Assembly (NCBI GenBank): GCA_024227565.1
Contig: JAAEUE010000025.1
Span: forward strand, 1-34,639
Length of the DNA: 34,639 bases
From: Alphaproteobacteria bacterium
GTDB lineage: Bacteria > Pseudomonadota > Alphaproteobacteria > Rhizobiales > CAJQND01
Reading direction: 5' to 3'
Shown: positions 1 to 8,587 of the stretch, in pieces
Position numbering within the stretch: position 1 is the first letter of the stretch
Layout: each line of letters starts with the position of its first letter
Notes under the pieces: model-generated
Seen by the model: the letters and a program-made list of their open reading frames with translations, nothing else
What the model was told of the DNA's origin: nothing
Databases searched by the model: none
Program-made: the position numbers and the translations under genes

Positions 1-1
1 C

Positions 2-112
2 TCAGACTACAAAATGAGAAAGGCTGTCAAAACCTACAACACAACACCAAGGAAATGCCTCGGATACAAAACGCCAGACGAAATCTTCAAACGTGTTGCA
101 CTTCAACCGTGA
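2..112 (+). CDS. IS30-type transposase, C-terminal fragment (cut by window edge)
   Basis: Frame 2 is open from the window edge to TGA at 110-112 and encodes 36 residues. It contains TPRKCLGYKTPDEIF and ends RVALQP. This is the typical C-terminal end of IS30-family DDE transposases (family consensus roughly N-x-x-PRK-x-LGYKTP-x-E-V/I-F), which cut and join the ends of the insertion sequence. Only the tail is visible, so it is not known whether the gene is complete upstream. No terminal inverted repeat could be recognised after the stop; a REP-like palindrome follows at 120-137. The region upstream of secB holds other housekeeping genes in the relatives I know, so a rearrangement here is plausible. 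The alternative is a related integrase-core protein. Confidence 0.7.
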   Translation, partial: SDYKMRKAVKTYNTTPRKCLGYKTPDEIFKRVALQP

Positions 113-119
113 ATCCACC

Positions 120-137
120 TCCCTGCCTGCGCAGGGA
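120..137. repeat. REP-like palindrome (copy 1)
   Basis: TCCCTGC and GCAGGGA form a perfect 7-bp inverted repeat around a 4-base loop. On the minus strand it reads CATCCCTGCGCAGGCAGGGA, the same type as the copies at 16962-16985, 26977-26992 and 27034-27053. It lies between the transposase end and the aldo/keto reductase gene. Confidence 0.6.
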
Positions 138-238
138 TGACCAAAGGTGGGAAGCGCGGGGGACGATGAGAGCGGAGGCGGAGACAACGATGAACGGAGA
201 CGGAAACGACCATGCGGCCAGCGCAAGGACCTAAAGCC

Positions 239-1066
239 TCAGTCCCAAGCAGGGGAGAAATCGAAATCGCAGATCCGGCTGCCCGCGACAGTCAGCCCGC
301 TGATTGCAGCCATTTCGCGCTCGCTCAGTTCGAAATCAAAGATCGCCAGGTTTTCAGCAATCCTGGACGGGGTGCGCGTGCGCGGAATGGCGATCACACC
401 GGCCTGCTGAACATGCCAGCGCAAGATGATCTGCGCCGGGGACCGGCCATGAGCTTCAACCGCTTGCGCCACCGGTGCTGCCGAAAAAGCATCGCCGCCG
501 CGAAACAGCGGACAATAAGACACCATCGCCATGCCGTGCCGGCGGCACGCGCCATAAACTGCATCCTGGTTCAGCATCGGATGATACTCAACCTGGTTGC
601 ACACCAAAGGCTGGGCCGACAGAGCCACCGCCTCATCCAACAGCTTCACCGGGAAATTCGACACCCCAATGTGCCGCGCCCAACCGCGCCCGTGGCAGGC
701 GTTCAAGGCGGCGATGCTTTCGTCCAACGGCACGCCGTTGGACGATGGCCAATGGATCAAGGCAAGGTCAACCTGCTCCACCTGGAGCCGGTCAAGACTG
801 GCCTCAAGCGAAGCGGAAAGCGCGCCTTCAGCCAGATCGGTGTGCCAGATCTTTGTAGTCAAGAAGACCTCGTCACGCCCAAGGCCGCCGGTGCGCAATC
901 CCGCGCCAACCGCCTCTTCGTTGCCATACATGGCGGCCGTGTCCACATGGCGATAGCCGCTCTCCAGCGCCTGGGCGACCAGGCTGGTGGCCTCGTCCCC
1001 CTTCAGGGTCCAGGTGCCAAAACCGATGGCTGGAACATTTGCGCCATTGGCGGATACGCGGTGCAT
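239..1066 (-). CDS. Aldo/keto reductase
   Basis: This cytosolic NADPH-dependent oxidoreductase of the AKR superfamily reduces aldehydes or ketones to alcohols. The 275-residue length is normal for AKR5-type 2,5-diketo-D-gluconate reductase relatives. The catalytic tetrad is visible: Asp42 and Tyr47 in HVDTAAMYGNE, Lys72 in LTTKIW and His105 in LIHWP. Further family signatures are GFGTWTL near the N-terminus, the GVSNF segment, NQVEYHP, and AIPRTRTPSRIAENL, which binds the 2'-phosphate of NADPH. The true substrate cannot be read from the sequence. The gene ends close to the IS30 remnant and its start lies 21 bp from the end of secB on the same strand, so it may be read through from secB, though no functional link is known. 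All catalytic residues are present and nothing suggests decay. Confidence 0.93.
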   Translation of the reverse strand: MHRVSANGANVPAIGFGTWTLKGDEATSLVAQALESGYRHVDTAAMYGNEEAVGAGLRTGGLGRDEVFLTTKIWHTDLAEGALSASLEASLDRLQVEQVDLALIHWPSSNGVPLDESIAALNACHGRGWARHIGVSNFPVKLLDEAVALSAQPLVCNQVEYHPMLNQDAVYGACRRHGMAMVSYCPLFRGGDAFSAAPVAQAVEAHGRSPAQIILRWHVQQAGVIAIPRTRTPSRIAENLAIFDFELSEREMAAISGLTVAGSRICDFDFSPAWD

Positions 1067-1087
1067 GAGCCAGATCCCTCCTGAGCC

Positions 1088-1609
1088 CTAGGCGTCGGCG
1101 TTTTCAGCCTGTTCCTGCATGCGCTGCTGATACATGGCGCCAAAGTCGATGGGATCGAGCATCAACGGCGGGAAGCCGCCATTGCGGATTGCGTCCGCCA
1201 GGATGTGGCGGGCGAACGGAAACAGCATGCGCGGGCACTCGATCAGCACGATGGGGTGCATGTGCTCTTCGGGAATGTTCTCCAGGCGGAAGATGCCGGC
1301 ATATTGCATTTCGGCTTCAAACACGGGTGTATCACCGTCCACGGCCTTCACACCGAGCTCCAGTTCAACTTCATAGTCGGTGGGGGCCAGGGTTCTGGCG
1401 TTCACGTTCACCGAAATGTCGATCTGCGGTTGGGCATCCGGATTGTTCAGCGACTGGGGCGCGCTCGGGTTCTCGAACGACAGGTCTTTCAGATACTGCC
1501 CCATGATATTCATGGAGGGAGCGGCACCGTTGCCTTGAGCAAGGCCCTCGCCATCAGGAGCAACACCCCCGCCAGCAGGATTTGGGATGGATTCGGGTTC
1601 TTTGGCCAT
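1088..1609 (-). CDS. secB: Protein-export chaperone SecB
   Basis: SecB is a cytosolic tetrameric chaperone. It keeps precursor proteins unfolded and hands them to SecA for export through SecYEG. The family core is clear: [14 protein letters not shown] opens the beta-sheet domain, followed by [34 protein letters not shown] and the helix-forming [27 protein letters not shown], and then [14 protein letters not shown]. The protein has 173 residues, slightly longer than E. coli SecB because of an N-terminal Gly/Pro/Ala-rich extension of about 32 residues, as is common in alphaproteobacteria. It lies downstream of fxsA on the same strand and divergent from the Tim44-like gene, an arrangement known from Hyphomicrobiales chromosomes. 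Confidence 0.97.
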   Translation of the reverse strand: MAKEPESIPNPAGGGVAPDGEGLAQGNGAAPSMNIMGQYLKDLSFENPSAPQSLNNPDAQPQIDISVNVNARTLAPTDYEVELELGVKAVDGDTPVFEAEMQYAGIFRLENIPEEHMHPIVLIECPRMLFPFARHILADAIRNGGFPPLMLDPIDFGAMYQQRMQEQAENADA

Positions 1610-1743
1610 ATTAGATGAGCTTTCTGTCGAAACAGCCCGCAGCCCTCAGATTCTTTAAGGCTGAAACCGGGTCAGGGGAAAGGAAATTCAGGCCGTGGCT
1701 ATCACGTCTCCGCACGGCCTGCAAGAGTTAGGCAGGCTGGGCT

Positions 1744-2256
1744 CTACTGCTTCCAGGGCGAGTTTGGGTTTGGCGGGCGCTCCGGCTCGTTCGCAGGGTC
1801 GTCCTCGATGATTTCGCCATCGATGACGGGTCCTCCCTCCGGGCGCCGATGACCTTGTCCTTGAGGATCCTGGGCCATGCCGGGATGAACAACATGCACG
1901 TGGTCTTTGAGCTTGCTCCAAATGCCATAGGCGATCGCGAGGCGAAGAGGAGGGACCAGGCAGATGAAGCCGATTGCGTCGGTGAAGAAGCCCGGTGTCA
2001 GCAGGAGGAGGCCGGCAATGAGCAGGAAAACGCCGTGAATGACCTGCTCAAGCGGGAACTGCGACTTCTCCAGCGCGGCGCGGCCTTGCATGAGAACCGC
2101 AAAGCCTTGCTGGCGCAGAAGCCAGGTGCCAATCACCGCCGTCAGCACGACGGAGGCAAGGGTGGGCCACAGACCAATGATCGAGTCCACCTGGATGAAC
2201 AGCCAGATCTCGATGATGGGCACCAAGATAAAAATCAACAGAAAGAAAAAACGCAC
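1744..2256 (-). CDS. fxsA: FxsA family membrane protein
   Basis: FxsA is a small inner-membrane protein of unclear function. In E. coli its overproduction suppresses F-plasmid exclusion of phage T7. The 170-residue protein begins with a hydrophobic stretch (FFLLIFILVPIIEIWLFI, residues 3-20) that includes the family hallmark PIIEI. It has further membrane segments near residues 28-46 and 73-92 containing LLLLTPGFFTDAIG, the second hallmark. The C-terminal 60 residues are polar and rich in Pro, Asp and Glu, probably cytosolic and disordered. The gene is divergent from the Tim44-like gene across about 196 bp and is followed by secB. I saw nothing unusual in it. Confidence 0.92.
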   Translation of the reverse strand: MRFFFLLIFILVPIIEIWLFIQVDSIIGLWPTLASVVLTAVIGTWLLRQQGFAVLMQGRAALEKSQFPLEQVIHGVFLLIAGLLLLTPGFFTDAIGFICLVPPLRLAIAYGIWSKLKDHVHVVHPGMAQDPQGQGHRRPEGGPVIDGEIIEDDPANEPERPPNPNSPWKQ

Positions 2257-2452
2257 CCTATACCCTTTGCTTGCAGAACGCTTAATGCCATAGTTTTGAA
2301 GGCATTTTTTGTCACATCCGCTTGTTGGACTACGCGATGTAACTCATATATGGTACTAATTGATTGCACGGCAATTGCTGAGAACAAAATCAGCCTGCCG
2401 GCGCAGTTTCATCCACGGGATGTTTTATAGGCGCAGAGGCCTGGTTGAAAGT

Positions 2453-3172
2453 ATGAACGAAGCACTCGATCCTCTCAATTTACTCATTCTCGCCATTGCT
2501 GTGGTGATCTTCCTGCGCCTGCGCAGCGTGCTTGGCCGGCGCACGGGCCATGAGCGTAAACCCATGGATTCCTTTGGGGTTCCGCGCGACCAGGATGCCA
2601 AATCATCGAACGACAATGTAGTTCCCCTTCCAGGCAACGAAGAGGCGGCAGAGCGCGCCAAGTCCTTCGATGAAGAACCGGCCCCGCCCATTTGGGAAGG
2701 CCATGCCAAAAAAGGTACCGCGCTGGCGAGCAGCCTTGAGGCCATTCACGAGGCCGATGACAGTTTTCATCCCAAATCCTTCCTTGAAGGCGCCCGCATG
2801 GCTTATGAGATGATCGTCACCGCATTTGCCGATGGCGACAGCAAGACCCTCAAGAACCTGTTGACCAAGGAAGTGTTCGAAGGCTTCAACAATGCCTTGA
2901 AAGAGCGCGAACGCGCCGGACATGTTCAAGAATCGAGCTTTGTAGGCATCGACAAAGCCGCGATCATCGAAGCTGTGATGAGCGACAAGAATGCCAATGT
3001 CACCATCAAATTCGTGAGCAAGCTGATCTCGGCAACCCGCGACAAGGAAGGCACCTTGATCGAAGGCGATCCGAAGAAAGTGCGCGAAGTGACCGACATC
3101 TGGACGTTTATGCGCGATGTCTCTTCGCGCGATCCGAACTGGCGGCTGGTTGCAACCGAAGCTGCGAACTGA
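2453..3172 (+). CDS. Tim44/TimA-like membrane-anchored protein
   Basis: Bacterial homologue of the mitochondrial import-motor subunit Tim44, called TimA in alphaproteobacteria. It is thought to sit at the inner membrane facing the cytosol; its partner is not established. The chosen start MNEALDPLNLL gives 239 residues: a single N-terminal membrane segment (LNLLILAIAVVIFLRLRSVL), a low-complexity linker, and a C-terminal Tim44-like domain from about residue 115 to the end. That domain opens with GARMAYEMIVTAFADGD and runs through FVSKLISATRDKEGTLIEGD and VTDIWTFMRDVSSRDPNWRLVAT. An upstream in-frame start at 2360 would put non-conserved sequence before the anchor, so it was not chosen. The gene is divergent from fxsA and upstream of mltA. 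Confidence 0.9.
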   Translation: MNEALDPLNLLILAIAVVIFLRLRSVLGRRTGHERKPMDSFGVPRDQDAKSSNDNVVPLPGNEEAAERAKSFDEEPAPPIWEGHAKKGTALASSLEAIHEADDSFHPKSFLEGARMAYEMIVTAFADGDSKTLKNLLTKEVFEGFNNALKERERAGHVQESSFVGIDKAAIIEAVMSDKNANVTIKFVSKLISATRDKEGTLIEGDPKKVREVTDIWTFMRDVSSRDPNWRLVATEAAN

Positions 3173-3188
3173 CGTTTCCCTCAACCCG

Positions 3189-4355
3189 GTGGCTCTCCGT
3201 TCTCAACTCCAGGCAGGCACTTTGGTGTTTGCGCTGGGTGTCGTCCTGTCTACAGCACTTGCCGGCCAGGCCCAGGCGGCAAGCCTTCAAAGAACACAGT
3301 TTTCGGCGTTGAACGCCTGGCCCGGCGCTGGGGTTCAGCGCGGCTTTGCGGCATTCGTCAGATCCTGCCGGGCCATGCTGGCCGGGCGCACCAGGTGGCC
3401 GCGGAGGTCCAAGTTTGGGGGTTCCAAGGCAGACTGGAAGCCGGTGTGCCAGGCTGCGGCGAGGCTGGGAGCCGGTGCAAACCGGGCCCAAAGCGCCGGA
3501 TTTTTTCAGAAGCATTTTCAACCGGTTGTGGTGCGCGACAGCTCCAGTTTGTTCACCGGATATTTTGAACCTGAGCTAGAAGGGTCCTTGCGGCAAAAGC
3601 CGGGATACGGCACGCCGTTGCTGCGCAAGCCGGCAGACCTGGTGAGGACCAAGACCAAAGGCGGCTATGGCCGCAAGACCTCAAGCGGGGTGAAGCCCCA
3701 TTTCACCCGCAAGCAAATTGAACGGGGCGCGCTGAGAGGCAGGGGCCTGGAGCTGATCTGGCTGAAAGACCCGACCGACGCGTTTTTCCTGCACATCCAG
3801 GGCTCCGGACGGGTCAGGCTCGACACGGGCGGCGCGCTGCGGGTGGGGTTTGCGGCCAAGAACGGGCGGCCCTACACCCCCATCGGCAAAATCCTGATTG
3901 AGCGCGGCGAGATCGCCCGGGAAAACATTTCCATGCAATCCATCCGGGCCTGGCTGCTGCTCAACGCCGGCAAGGCGCAGGAGCTGTTCTGGAAAAACCA
4001 GTCCTACATTTTCTTCCGCAAAAGCGGGGCTTCCGATCCAAACCTTGGCCCGGCAGGCGCCCAAGGGGTGCAACTTACCCCTGAGCACAGCCTGGCCGTG
4101 GACCGGCGCTACACGGCCTATGGCACACCGCTTTGGCTGGAAACCCGCGTTCCCACCGGGTCGGGCGGCAATTTGGTGCCGTTTGCGCGGGTTATGGTGG
4201 CCCAGGACACCGGCACGGCCATCAAGGGACCGGTGCGCGGGGATGTGTTTTTCGGCTCCGGCGAGCGGGCCGGCTATGCGGCCGGGCTGATGCAGAGCCC
4301 CGGCCGGCTTGTGCTTTTGCTGCCCAAGGCCCTTGCCAGGCGCCTTGCGCGATGA
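3189..4355 (+). CDS. mltA: Membrane-bound lytic murein transglycosylase A (MltA)
   Basis: MltA cleaves the MurNAc-GlcNAc bond of peptidoglycan with formation of 1,6-anhydro-MurNAc, and acts in the periplasm. The MltA domain covers roughly the middle of the protein (SLFTGYFEPELEGSL to the family hallmark LIWLKDPTDAFFLHIQGSGRV). The C-terminal 3D domain contains VAQDTGTAIKGPVRGDVFFG, whose Asp matches the catalytic Asp308 of E. coli MltA. I prefer the GTG at 3189, just after the stop of the Tim44-like gene. It gives a short basic N-terminus, a hydrophobic stretch (LVFALGVVLSTALAG) and a signal-peptidase I-like AQA site, and no lipobox Cys. An ATG at 3117 is possible but would overlap the upstream gene by 56 bp and lengthen the signal region. 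Length is normal. The order timA-mltA-smr recurs in Hyphomicrobiales. Confidence 0.94.
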   Translation: MALRSQLQAGTLVFALGVVLSTALAGQAQAASLQRTQFSALNAWPGAGVQRGFAAFVRSCRAMLAGRTRWPRRSKFGGSKADWKPVCQAAARLGAGANRAQSAGFFQKHFQPVVVRDSSSLFTGYFEPELEGSLRQKPGYGTPLLRKPADLVRTKTKGGYGRKTSSGVKPHFTRKQIERGALRGRGLELIWLKDPTDAFFLHIQGSGRVRLDTGGALRVGFAAKNGRPYTPIGKILIERGEIARENISMQSIRAWLLLNAGKAQELFWKNQSYIFFRKSGASDPNLGPAGAQGVQLTPEHSLAVDRRYTAYGTPLWLETRVPTGSGGNLVPFARVMVAQDTGTAIKGPVRGDVFFGSGERAGYAAGLMQSPGRLVLLLPKALARRLAR

Positions 4356-4367
4356 CAAACAGCCCTG

Positions 4368-5006
4368 ATGGCAAGGGGTTCTGGAAAATCTGACGGCGGC
4401 TCAAAGTCGACGCGCGGCGGCGCGGCGCACGACCATGAGCTGTGGGAACGGGTTGCCAAAACCGTGACCCCGATCAAACGCACCCGCTACACTGAAGTGC
4501 CGCCAACGCCCCAGTTGGCTAAAGCCAAACCGCCCCCTCCTCCGCCAGCGCCCAAACCTGCTTCCAAAAAACCCGCCCAGCCCAAACCTGCCGCCGCACG
4601 GCGGACCGAGCCGCCGGCACCGCCCGCGTTGAGCCAGTTTGACCGGCGCACGCGCCAGAAGTTCACCCGCGGGAACGTGGACATCGAAGCCCGGCTGGAC
4701 CTGCACGGCCATTCGGCCGAGCGCGCCCGCGGCGAGCTCATGGGCTTCATCGCTTCCGCTCATGCCCAGGGTTTGCGCACGGTTCTGGTGATCACCGGCA
4801 AGGGAGACTCGCCCTACGCCCGGCACACGCTGCATGGCTCAGATCATTTCCACACACCCGAACGCCAGGGCCGCTTGCGCCGGCTGATCCCCGAATGGCT
4901 TGGGGAGGCGGGCTTCAGGATTTATGTTTCCGGCCTGCAACCGGCCCATCCGCGCCACGGCGGCGGCGGGGCGTTCTATGTGCGCTTGCGCCGGAACAGG
5001 GGCTGA
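4368..5006 (+). CDS. Smr (small MutS-related) domain protein
   Basis: Smr domains are nucleic-acid-binding and often nicking endonuclease modules first seen at the C-terminus of MutS2. This stand-alone version has 212 residues. Residues 1-90 are a charged, Pro/Ala/Lys-rich linker including a poly-Pro run. The Smr domain occupies about 105-210, with the three usual motifs: LDLHGHSAERA (Asp-Leu-His-Gly), VLVITGKG, and HGGGGAFYVRLRR. The gene starts 12 bp after mltA and ends just before the XRE regulator, so the three probably share a transcript. The role of stand-alone Smr proteins in these bacteria is not settled; RNA or branched DNA is the likely substrate. The poly-Pro stretch could need EF-P for translation. 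Confidence 0.92.
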   Translation: MARGSGKSDGGSKSTRGGAAHDHELWERVAKTVTPIKRTRYTEVPPTPQLAKAKPPPPPPAPKPASKKPAQPKPAAARRTEPPAPPALSQFDRRTRQKFTRGNVDIEARLDLHGHSAERARGELMGFIASAHAQGLRTVLVITGKGDSPYARHTLHGSDHFHTPERQGRLRRLIPEWLGEAGFRIYVSGLQPAHPRHGGGGAFYVRLRRNRG

Positions 5007-5010
5007 GACT

Positions 5011-5397
5011 GTGACCCCGTTTGGTGAAAAAATGCGGGAATTGCGAAAGCGCCAAGGCGTCACGCAAACACAAATGGCTGCGGCACTGGGGGTCTCAAGC
5101 GCCTATCTTTCGGCTCTGGAACATGGCCACCGCAGCCGGCCAAGCTGGTATCTGGTGCAAGGCATAAATCAGTTCTTCAATCTGATCTGGGACGAGGCAG
5201 AGGAGATTGAGCGCCTTGCCAACCTCTCCCATCCGCGCGTTGCCATAGACACGGTTGGCCTAAGTGCTGAGGCGACAGAGCTTGCAAACCTGCTCTCAAC
5301 AAAGATCTCTTCGCTGGATGAGGCGCAGATCAGGGCCATCCGCACAGTGATGATGGGCGATGAAGTTGCTCCGCCCCCGTCAGAGGATGAACTTTGA
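5011..5397 (+). CDS. XRE-family transcriptional regulator
   Basis: Small Cro/C1-type DNA-binding protein of 128 residues. The helix-turn-helix lies at about residues 8-62, with [20 protein letters not shown] as helices 1-3 and [20 protein letters not shown] following. The C-terminal half is acidic and alpha-helical ([20 protein letters not shown]), with a segment about [19 protein letters not shown] that may dimerise. The GTG at 5011, 4 bp after the Smr stop, was chosen because [19 protein letters not shown] matches relatives I know; an ATG at 5032 would trim 7 residues before the HTH. It is the last gene of the mltA-smr run, and its 3' end overlaps that of hslU by 18 bp in convergent orientation. 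Its targets are unknown. Confidence 0.88.
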   Translation: MTPFGEKMRELRKRQGVTQTQMAAALGVSSAYLSALEHGHRSRPSWYLVQGINQFFNLIWDEAEEIERLANLSHPRVAIDTVGLSAEATELANLLSTKISSLDEAQIRAIRTVMMGDEVAPPPSEDEL

Positions 5398-6687
5398 CAG
5401 ATCGGCGTTCTTGGCCAGATCGCCAAGATGTTCTTCCACAAACGTCGCGTCGATCGTGAGCTTGTCGCCCGGGCGGTCGGTGGCGGTAAAGGACACATCG
5501 TCCAGCACCCGCTCCATCACGGTTTGCAGACGCCGGGCGCCGATGTTCTCAATCGTTGAGTTGATGTCCGCCGCAATTGTGGCCAGGGCATCAATACCAT
5601 CATCGGTGAACTCCAGATGCACGTCCTCGGTGCCCAATAGCGCCACATACTGCTTGATCAGGCTGGCCTCAGGCTCGGTCAGGATGCGGACGAAATCATC
5701 CTTCGTCAGCGCCCTTAGCTCGACACGGATGGGCAGACGGCCTTGCAGTTCCGGCAACAGATCCGACGGCTTGGCCAAATGGAAGGCGCCTGAGGCGATG
5801 AACAGGATGTGGTCGGTGTTCACCGAACCATGCTTGGTGGACACCACTGTGCCCTCAATAAGCGGCAACAGATCGCGCTGCACGCCTTCGCGGCTCACAT
5901 CACCGCCAGTGCGCTCGGAGCGGGCGCAAATCTTGTCGATCTCATCAAGGAAGACGATGCCGTTGTTTTCCACCAGATCAATGGCTTCCTGGGTGATCTG
6001 ATCATTATCGAGAAGCTTGTCGGATTCGTCTGCCAACAGAAGCTCGTAGGATTCCTTCACAGAAAGCTTGCGGGTCTTGGTGCGCCCGCCCATGGCCTTG
6101 CCCAAAATATCGTTGAGATTGACCATGCCCACCGAGGCCCCCGGCATGCCCGGGATCTCAAATTCGCCCATGCCGCTGGAGTTGTCGGCAACCTCAATCT
6201 CGATCTCCTTGTCGTCGAGTGTGCCTTCACGCAGCTTTTTGCGGAACGACTGGCGGGTCTTTTCAGATGCCCCATCCCCGACCAGCGCATCCAAAACGCG
6301 CTCTTCTGCGTTGATATGGGCGGTTGCCTGCACTTCCTTGCTCTTCAAGGCCTTGACCAACAAAATTCCCGCTTCCACCAGATCGCGGATCATCTGCTCA
6401 ACATCACGGCCCACATAGCCCACCTCGGTGAACTTGGTGGCTTCCACCTTGATGAAGGGGGCGTTGGCCAATTTGGCCAGGCGGCGGGAGATTTCGGTCT
6501 TGCCCACGCCGGTTGGCCCGATCATCAGAATGTTCTTGGGCATCACCTCCTCGCGCAGGCCTTCTTCAAGCTGCTTGCGGCGCCAGCGGTTGCGCAGGGC
6601 AATGGCCACGGCGCGCTTGGCGTCCTTTTGTCCGATGATGAAGCGGTCTAGCTCGGAAACGATCTCTCTGGGCGAAAAATCAGTCAT
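5380..6687 (-). CDS. hslU: HslU, ATPase subunit of the HslUV protease
   Basis: HslU is the AAA+ unfoldase that forms a hexamer, recognises and unfolds substrates, and threads them into the HslV peptidase. It acts in the cytosol, mostly under heat or misfolding stress. The 435-residue length is standard. Visible motifs are [22 protein letters not shown] at the N-terminus, Walker A GPTGVGKT (57-64), the pore loop GYVG (90-93), the intermediate I-domain from about 110 to 230, and Walker B VFLDEID (245-251). The C-terminal sensor region includes [17 protein letters not shown], and the tail ADLSKFIL inserts into HslV. It lies 34 bp after hslV on the same strand and is translated from the same message. 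Its 3' end overlaps the XRE gene. Confidence 0.98.
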   Translation of the reverse strand: MTDFSPREIVSELDRFIIGQKDAKRAVAIALRNRWRRKQLEEGLREEVMPKNILMIGPTGVGKTEISRRLAKLANAPFIKVEATKFTEVGYVGRDVEQMIRDLVEAGILLVKALKSKEVQATAHINAEERVLDALVGDGASEKTRQSFRKKLREGTLDDKEIEIEVADNSSGMGEFEIPGMPGASVGMVNLNDILGKAMGGRTKTRKLSVKESYELLLADESDKLLDNDQITQEAIDLVENNGIVFLDEIDKICARSERTGGDVSREGVQRDLLPLIEGTVVSTKHGSVNTDHILFIASGAFHLAKPSDLLPELQGRLPIRVELRALTKDDFVRILTEPEASLIKQYVALLGTEDVHLEFTDDGIDALATIAADINSTIENIGARRLQTVMERVLDDVSFTATDRPGDKLTIDATFVEEHLGDLAKNADLSKFIL

Positions 6688-6721
6688 AGGTCCTCAGGGG
6701 CTTAATTGGCAAAAACTAAAG

Positions 6722-7291
6722 TTAGTTGGCTTCAGCGTCGAGGGTCTCGACGATCAAGTTGGCGTTGGTGAAGACGCATATGTCGGCGGCAATGGCCATG
6801 GACTTGCGCGCAATTTCCTCAGCGCCCAAATCCGTATCAACCAAAGCCTTGGCCGCGGCAAGGGCGAAGTTTCCGCCCGATCCAATGGCAGCAAGGCCAT
6901 CTTCAGGCTCCAGCACATCGCCGGTGCCGGTCAGCACCAGGGTGACGGACTTGTCGGCCACGATCATCATGGCTTCAAGGCGCCGCAAATAGCGGTCCGT
7001 GCGCCAGTCCTTGGCCAGTTCAACGCAAGCGCGGGTCAATTGCTGGGGATATTGCTCCAGCTTGGCTTCAAGGCGCTCCAGCAAGGTGAAGGCATCTGCC
7101 GTGGCGCCGGCAAAGCCTGCCACCACATTGCCTTCGCCCAAGGGGCGCACTTTGCGGGCATTGGCTTTGATCACCGTGTTGCCCAGGCTCACCTGGCCGT
7201 CGCCGGCCACAACAACCTTGTCGCCCTTTCGAACGGTGACAATCGTGGTGCCATGCCAGGCGCTCGCATCGAATACGTTTGGAGAAGTCAC
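6722..7291 (-). CDS. hslV: HslV, threonine peptidase subunit of the HslUV protease
   Basis: HslV (ClpQ) is the proteasome-like N-terminal-threonine peptidase that forms a double hexamer capped by HslU. The mature enzyme starts at the first Thr of TTIVTVRKG; the WHG in front of it is a short propeptide that must be removed. Other conserved parts are [41 protein letters not shown] and the C-terminal [13 protein letters not shown]. The GTG at 7291 is chosen because it has an AAGGA about 10 bases upstream and leaves a 14-residue propeptide similar to those of other alphaproteobacterial HslV proteins. An ATG at 7327 would extend it by 12 residues. The gene precedes hslU and is divergent from hisB, a conserved arrangement. 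Confidence 0.97.
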   Translation of the reverse strand: MTSPNVFDASAWHGTTIVTVRKGDKVVVAGDGQVSLGNTVIKANARKVRPLGEGNVVAGFAGATADAFTLLERLEAKLEQYPQQLTRACVELAKDWRTDRYLRRLEAMMIVADKSVTLVLTGTGDVLEPEDGLAAIGSGGNFALAAAKALVDTDLGAEEIARKSMAIAADICVFTNANLIVETLDAEAN

Positions 7292-7463
7292 GGAGGCTAG
7301 TTCCTTAAAACCAATGGTTATGCTCACAGTGATTTAATCAAACTCACGCACAATGCAATGCGTAACCGGTTTTGTGGCCGGGGTGGCACATTTGCAATTG
7401 CCCTGATAAAAGGCGCGGGCGCCGCAGATTGCGCGCTGTTTTTTGAGTTTAGGAGCCAGCATC

Positions 7464-8051
7464 ATGCGCAGAGCAAAACTGAAGCGTGAGACCAAAGAAA
7501 CCAACATTTCGGTTGAACTCAACCTGGATGGAACCGGCGTTTATGACGTTTCCACCGGCATCGGGTTCCTGGATCATATGCTGGAGCAGCTCAGCCGACA
7601 TTCTTTGGTGGATTTGAAAGTGCGTGCTGAGGGCGATCTTCACATCGACATGCACCACACCACAGAAGACAGCGGCATTGCCATTGGCCAGGCTGTGGCA
7701 GAGGCCTTGGGCGACAAAAAGGGCATTCGGCGCTATGGCAGCCAGCTTTTGCCTATGGACGAGACCCTGACCCGGGTGGCGCTCGATTTCTCCGGCCGCC
7801 CGTTCCTGGTGTGGCAGGTGGAGTTCTCCCGCCCCAAGCTGGGCGAGATGGACACAGAGCTGTTTCGCGAGTGGTTTCAGGCCTTTGCCCAGAATGCAGG
7901 TCTGACCCTGCATGTGGAGTGCCTGGACGGTGAGAACAATCACCATATTGCGGAAACCTGCTACAAGGCCCTGGCTCGGGCCCTGCGCGAGGCCATCGAA
8001 ATTGACCCACGCAGTGCAGAAGCTGTTCCCTCAACGAAGGGTGTGCTGTAA
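7464..8051 (+). CDS. hisB: Imidazoleglycerol-phosphate dehydratase (HisB)
   Basis: HisB performs the sixth step of histidine biosynthesis, dehydrating imidazole glycerol phosphate to imidazole acetol phosphate. This is the monofunctional form (195 residues) without the phosphatase domain of E. coli HisB. Two internal repeats each provide Mn-binding His/Glu clusters: [14 protein letters not shown] and [13 protein letters not shown] in the first half, and [21 protein letters not shown] in the second. The start is the ATG at 7464, which has AGGAGC 7 bases upstream; the TTG at 7443 in the same frame lacks such a site. It opens the hisB-DUF2628-hisHAFE run and is divergent from hslV. Confidence 0.97.
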   Translation: MRRAKLKRETKETNISVELNLDGTGVYDVSTGIGFLDHMLEQLSRHSLVDLKVRAEGDLHIDMHHTTEDSGIAIGQAVAEALGDKKGIRRYGSQLLPMDETLTRVALDFSGRPFLVWQVEFSRPKLGEMDTELFREWFQAFAQNAGLTLHVECLDGENNHHIAETCYKALARALREAIEIDPRSAEAVPSTKGVL

Positions 8052-8101
8052 AGACAGCTCACAAACTTTGAACTCTGATCAGCAGGTCTTAAGCCGGACC
8101 C

Positions 8102-8584
8102 ATGAAAACCTATGCGATCTATCATCGCTCGCGCTCGCCCGCCGGCGTGCTGGCCGAGCCGGACGGCGCGGTCTTTGTGAAAGAGGGCCCGGCCTGGGTT
8201 GCGCTCTTCATCCCCGTTTTGTGGGCTTTGTGGAACCAGTTGTGGTTGGTGACGGCCGGCATTGTAGCGCTTGAACTGATGTTGGCCGGGATCGGAAAGA
8301 TCACGTCTCTGCCGGCAACCACCATGGTGCCCATTTCCCTCCTGCTCAATCTGCTGATCGCGCTGGAGGGCAATGAACTGCGCCGCTGGACCTTGGAGCG
8401 GCGCGGGTACGGGCTGGTGGGGCTGGTGACCGCGCCGTCGCCCTATGAGGCGGAATTGATCTACTTTGAGCGCCTGTTGAACGAAAAACAGCCGGAAACT
8501 AGGGCACCCAGCGCCATACCGGCGGCGTTGAAGCTGGCGGCCTCCCCAGCTGACAACAGCTTATTTCCCGCCTCAGGAGCTTAA
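8102..8584 (+). CDS. DUF2628 family membrane protein
   Basis: The 160-residue protein begins MKTYAIYHRSRSP, the signature start of DUF2628, then a short beta-rich segment (GAVFVKEGPAW). Two or three membrane segments follow: VALFIPVLWALWNQLWLVTA (about 33-52), IVALELMLAGIG, and TTMVPISLLLNLLIAL (about 74-89). A charged stretch NELRRWTLERRGYGLVG precedes a soluble tail. The function is unknown. It sits 50 bp after hisB and 3 bp before hisH, a position held in many Hyphomicrobiales, so it is surely cotranscribed with the his genes. It carries no feature of a histidine enzyme; a role in regulating transport or in membrane homeostasis is possible but not supported by the sequence. Confidence 0.88.
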   Translation: MKTYAIYHRSRSPAGVLAEPDGAVFVKEGPAWVALFIPVLWALWNQLWLVTAGIVALELMLAGIGKITSLPATTMVPISLLLNLLIALEGNELRRWTLERRGYGLVGLVTAPSPYEAELIYFERLLNEKQPETRAPSAIPAALKLAASPADNSLFPASGA

Positions 8585-8587
8585 GCG

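Noticed and set aside
3117..3188. ATG at 3117 as start of mltA
   Set aside because: It overlaps the end of the Tim44-like gene and places 24 extra residues before a clear signal peptide; the GTG at 3189 fits better, though this is not certain.
5809..6651. Long plus-strand open frame opposite hslU
   Set aside because: It is the shadow of the hslU coding sequence, with no recognisable protein, and hslU is certain.
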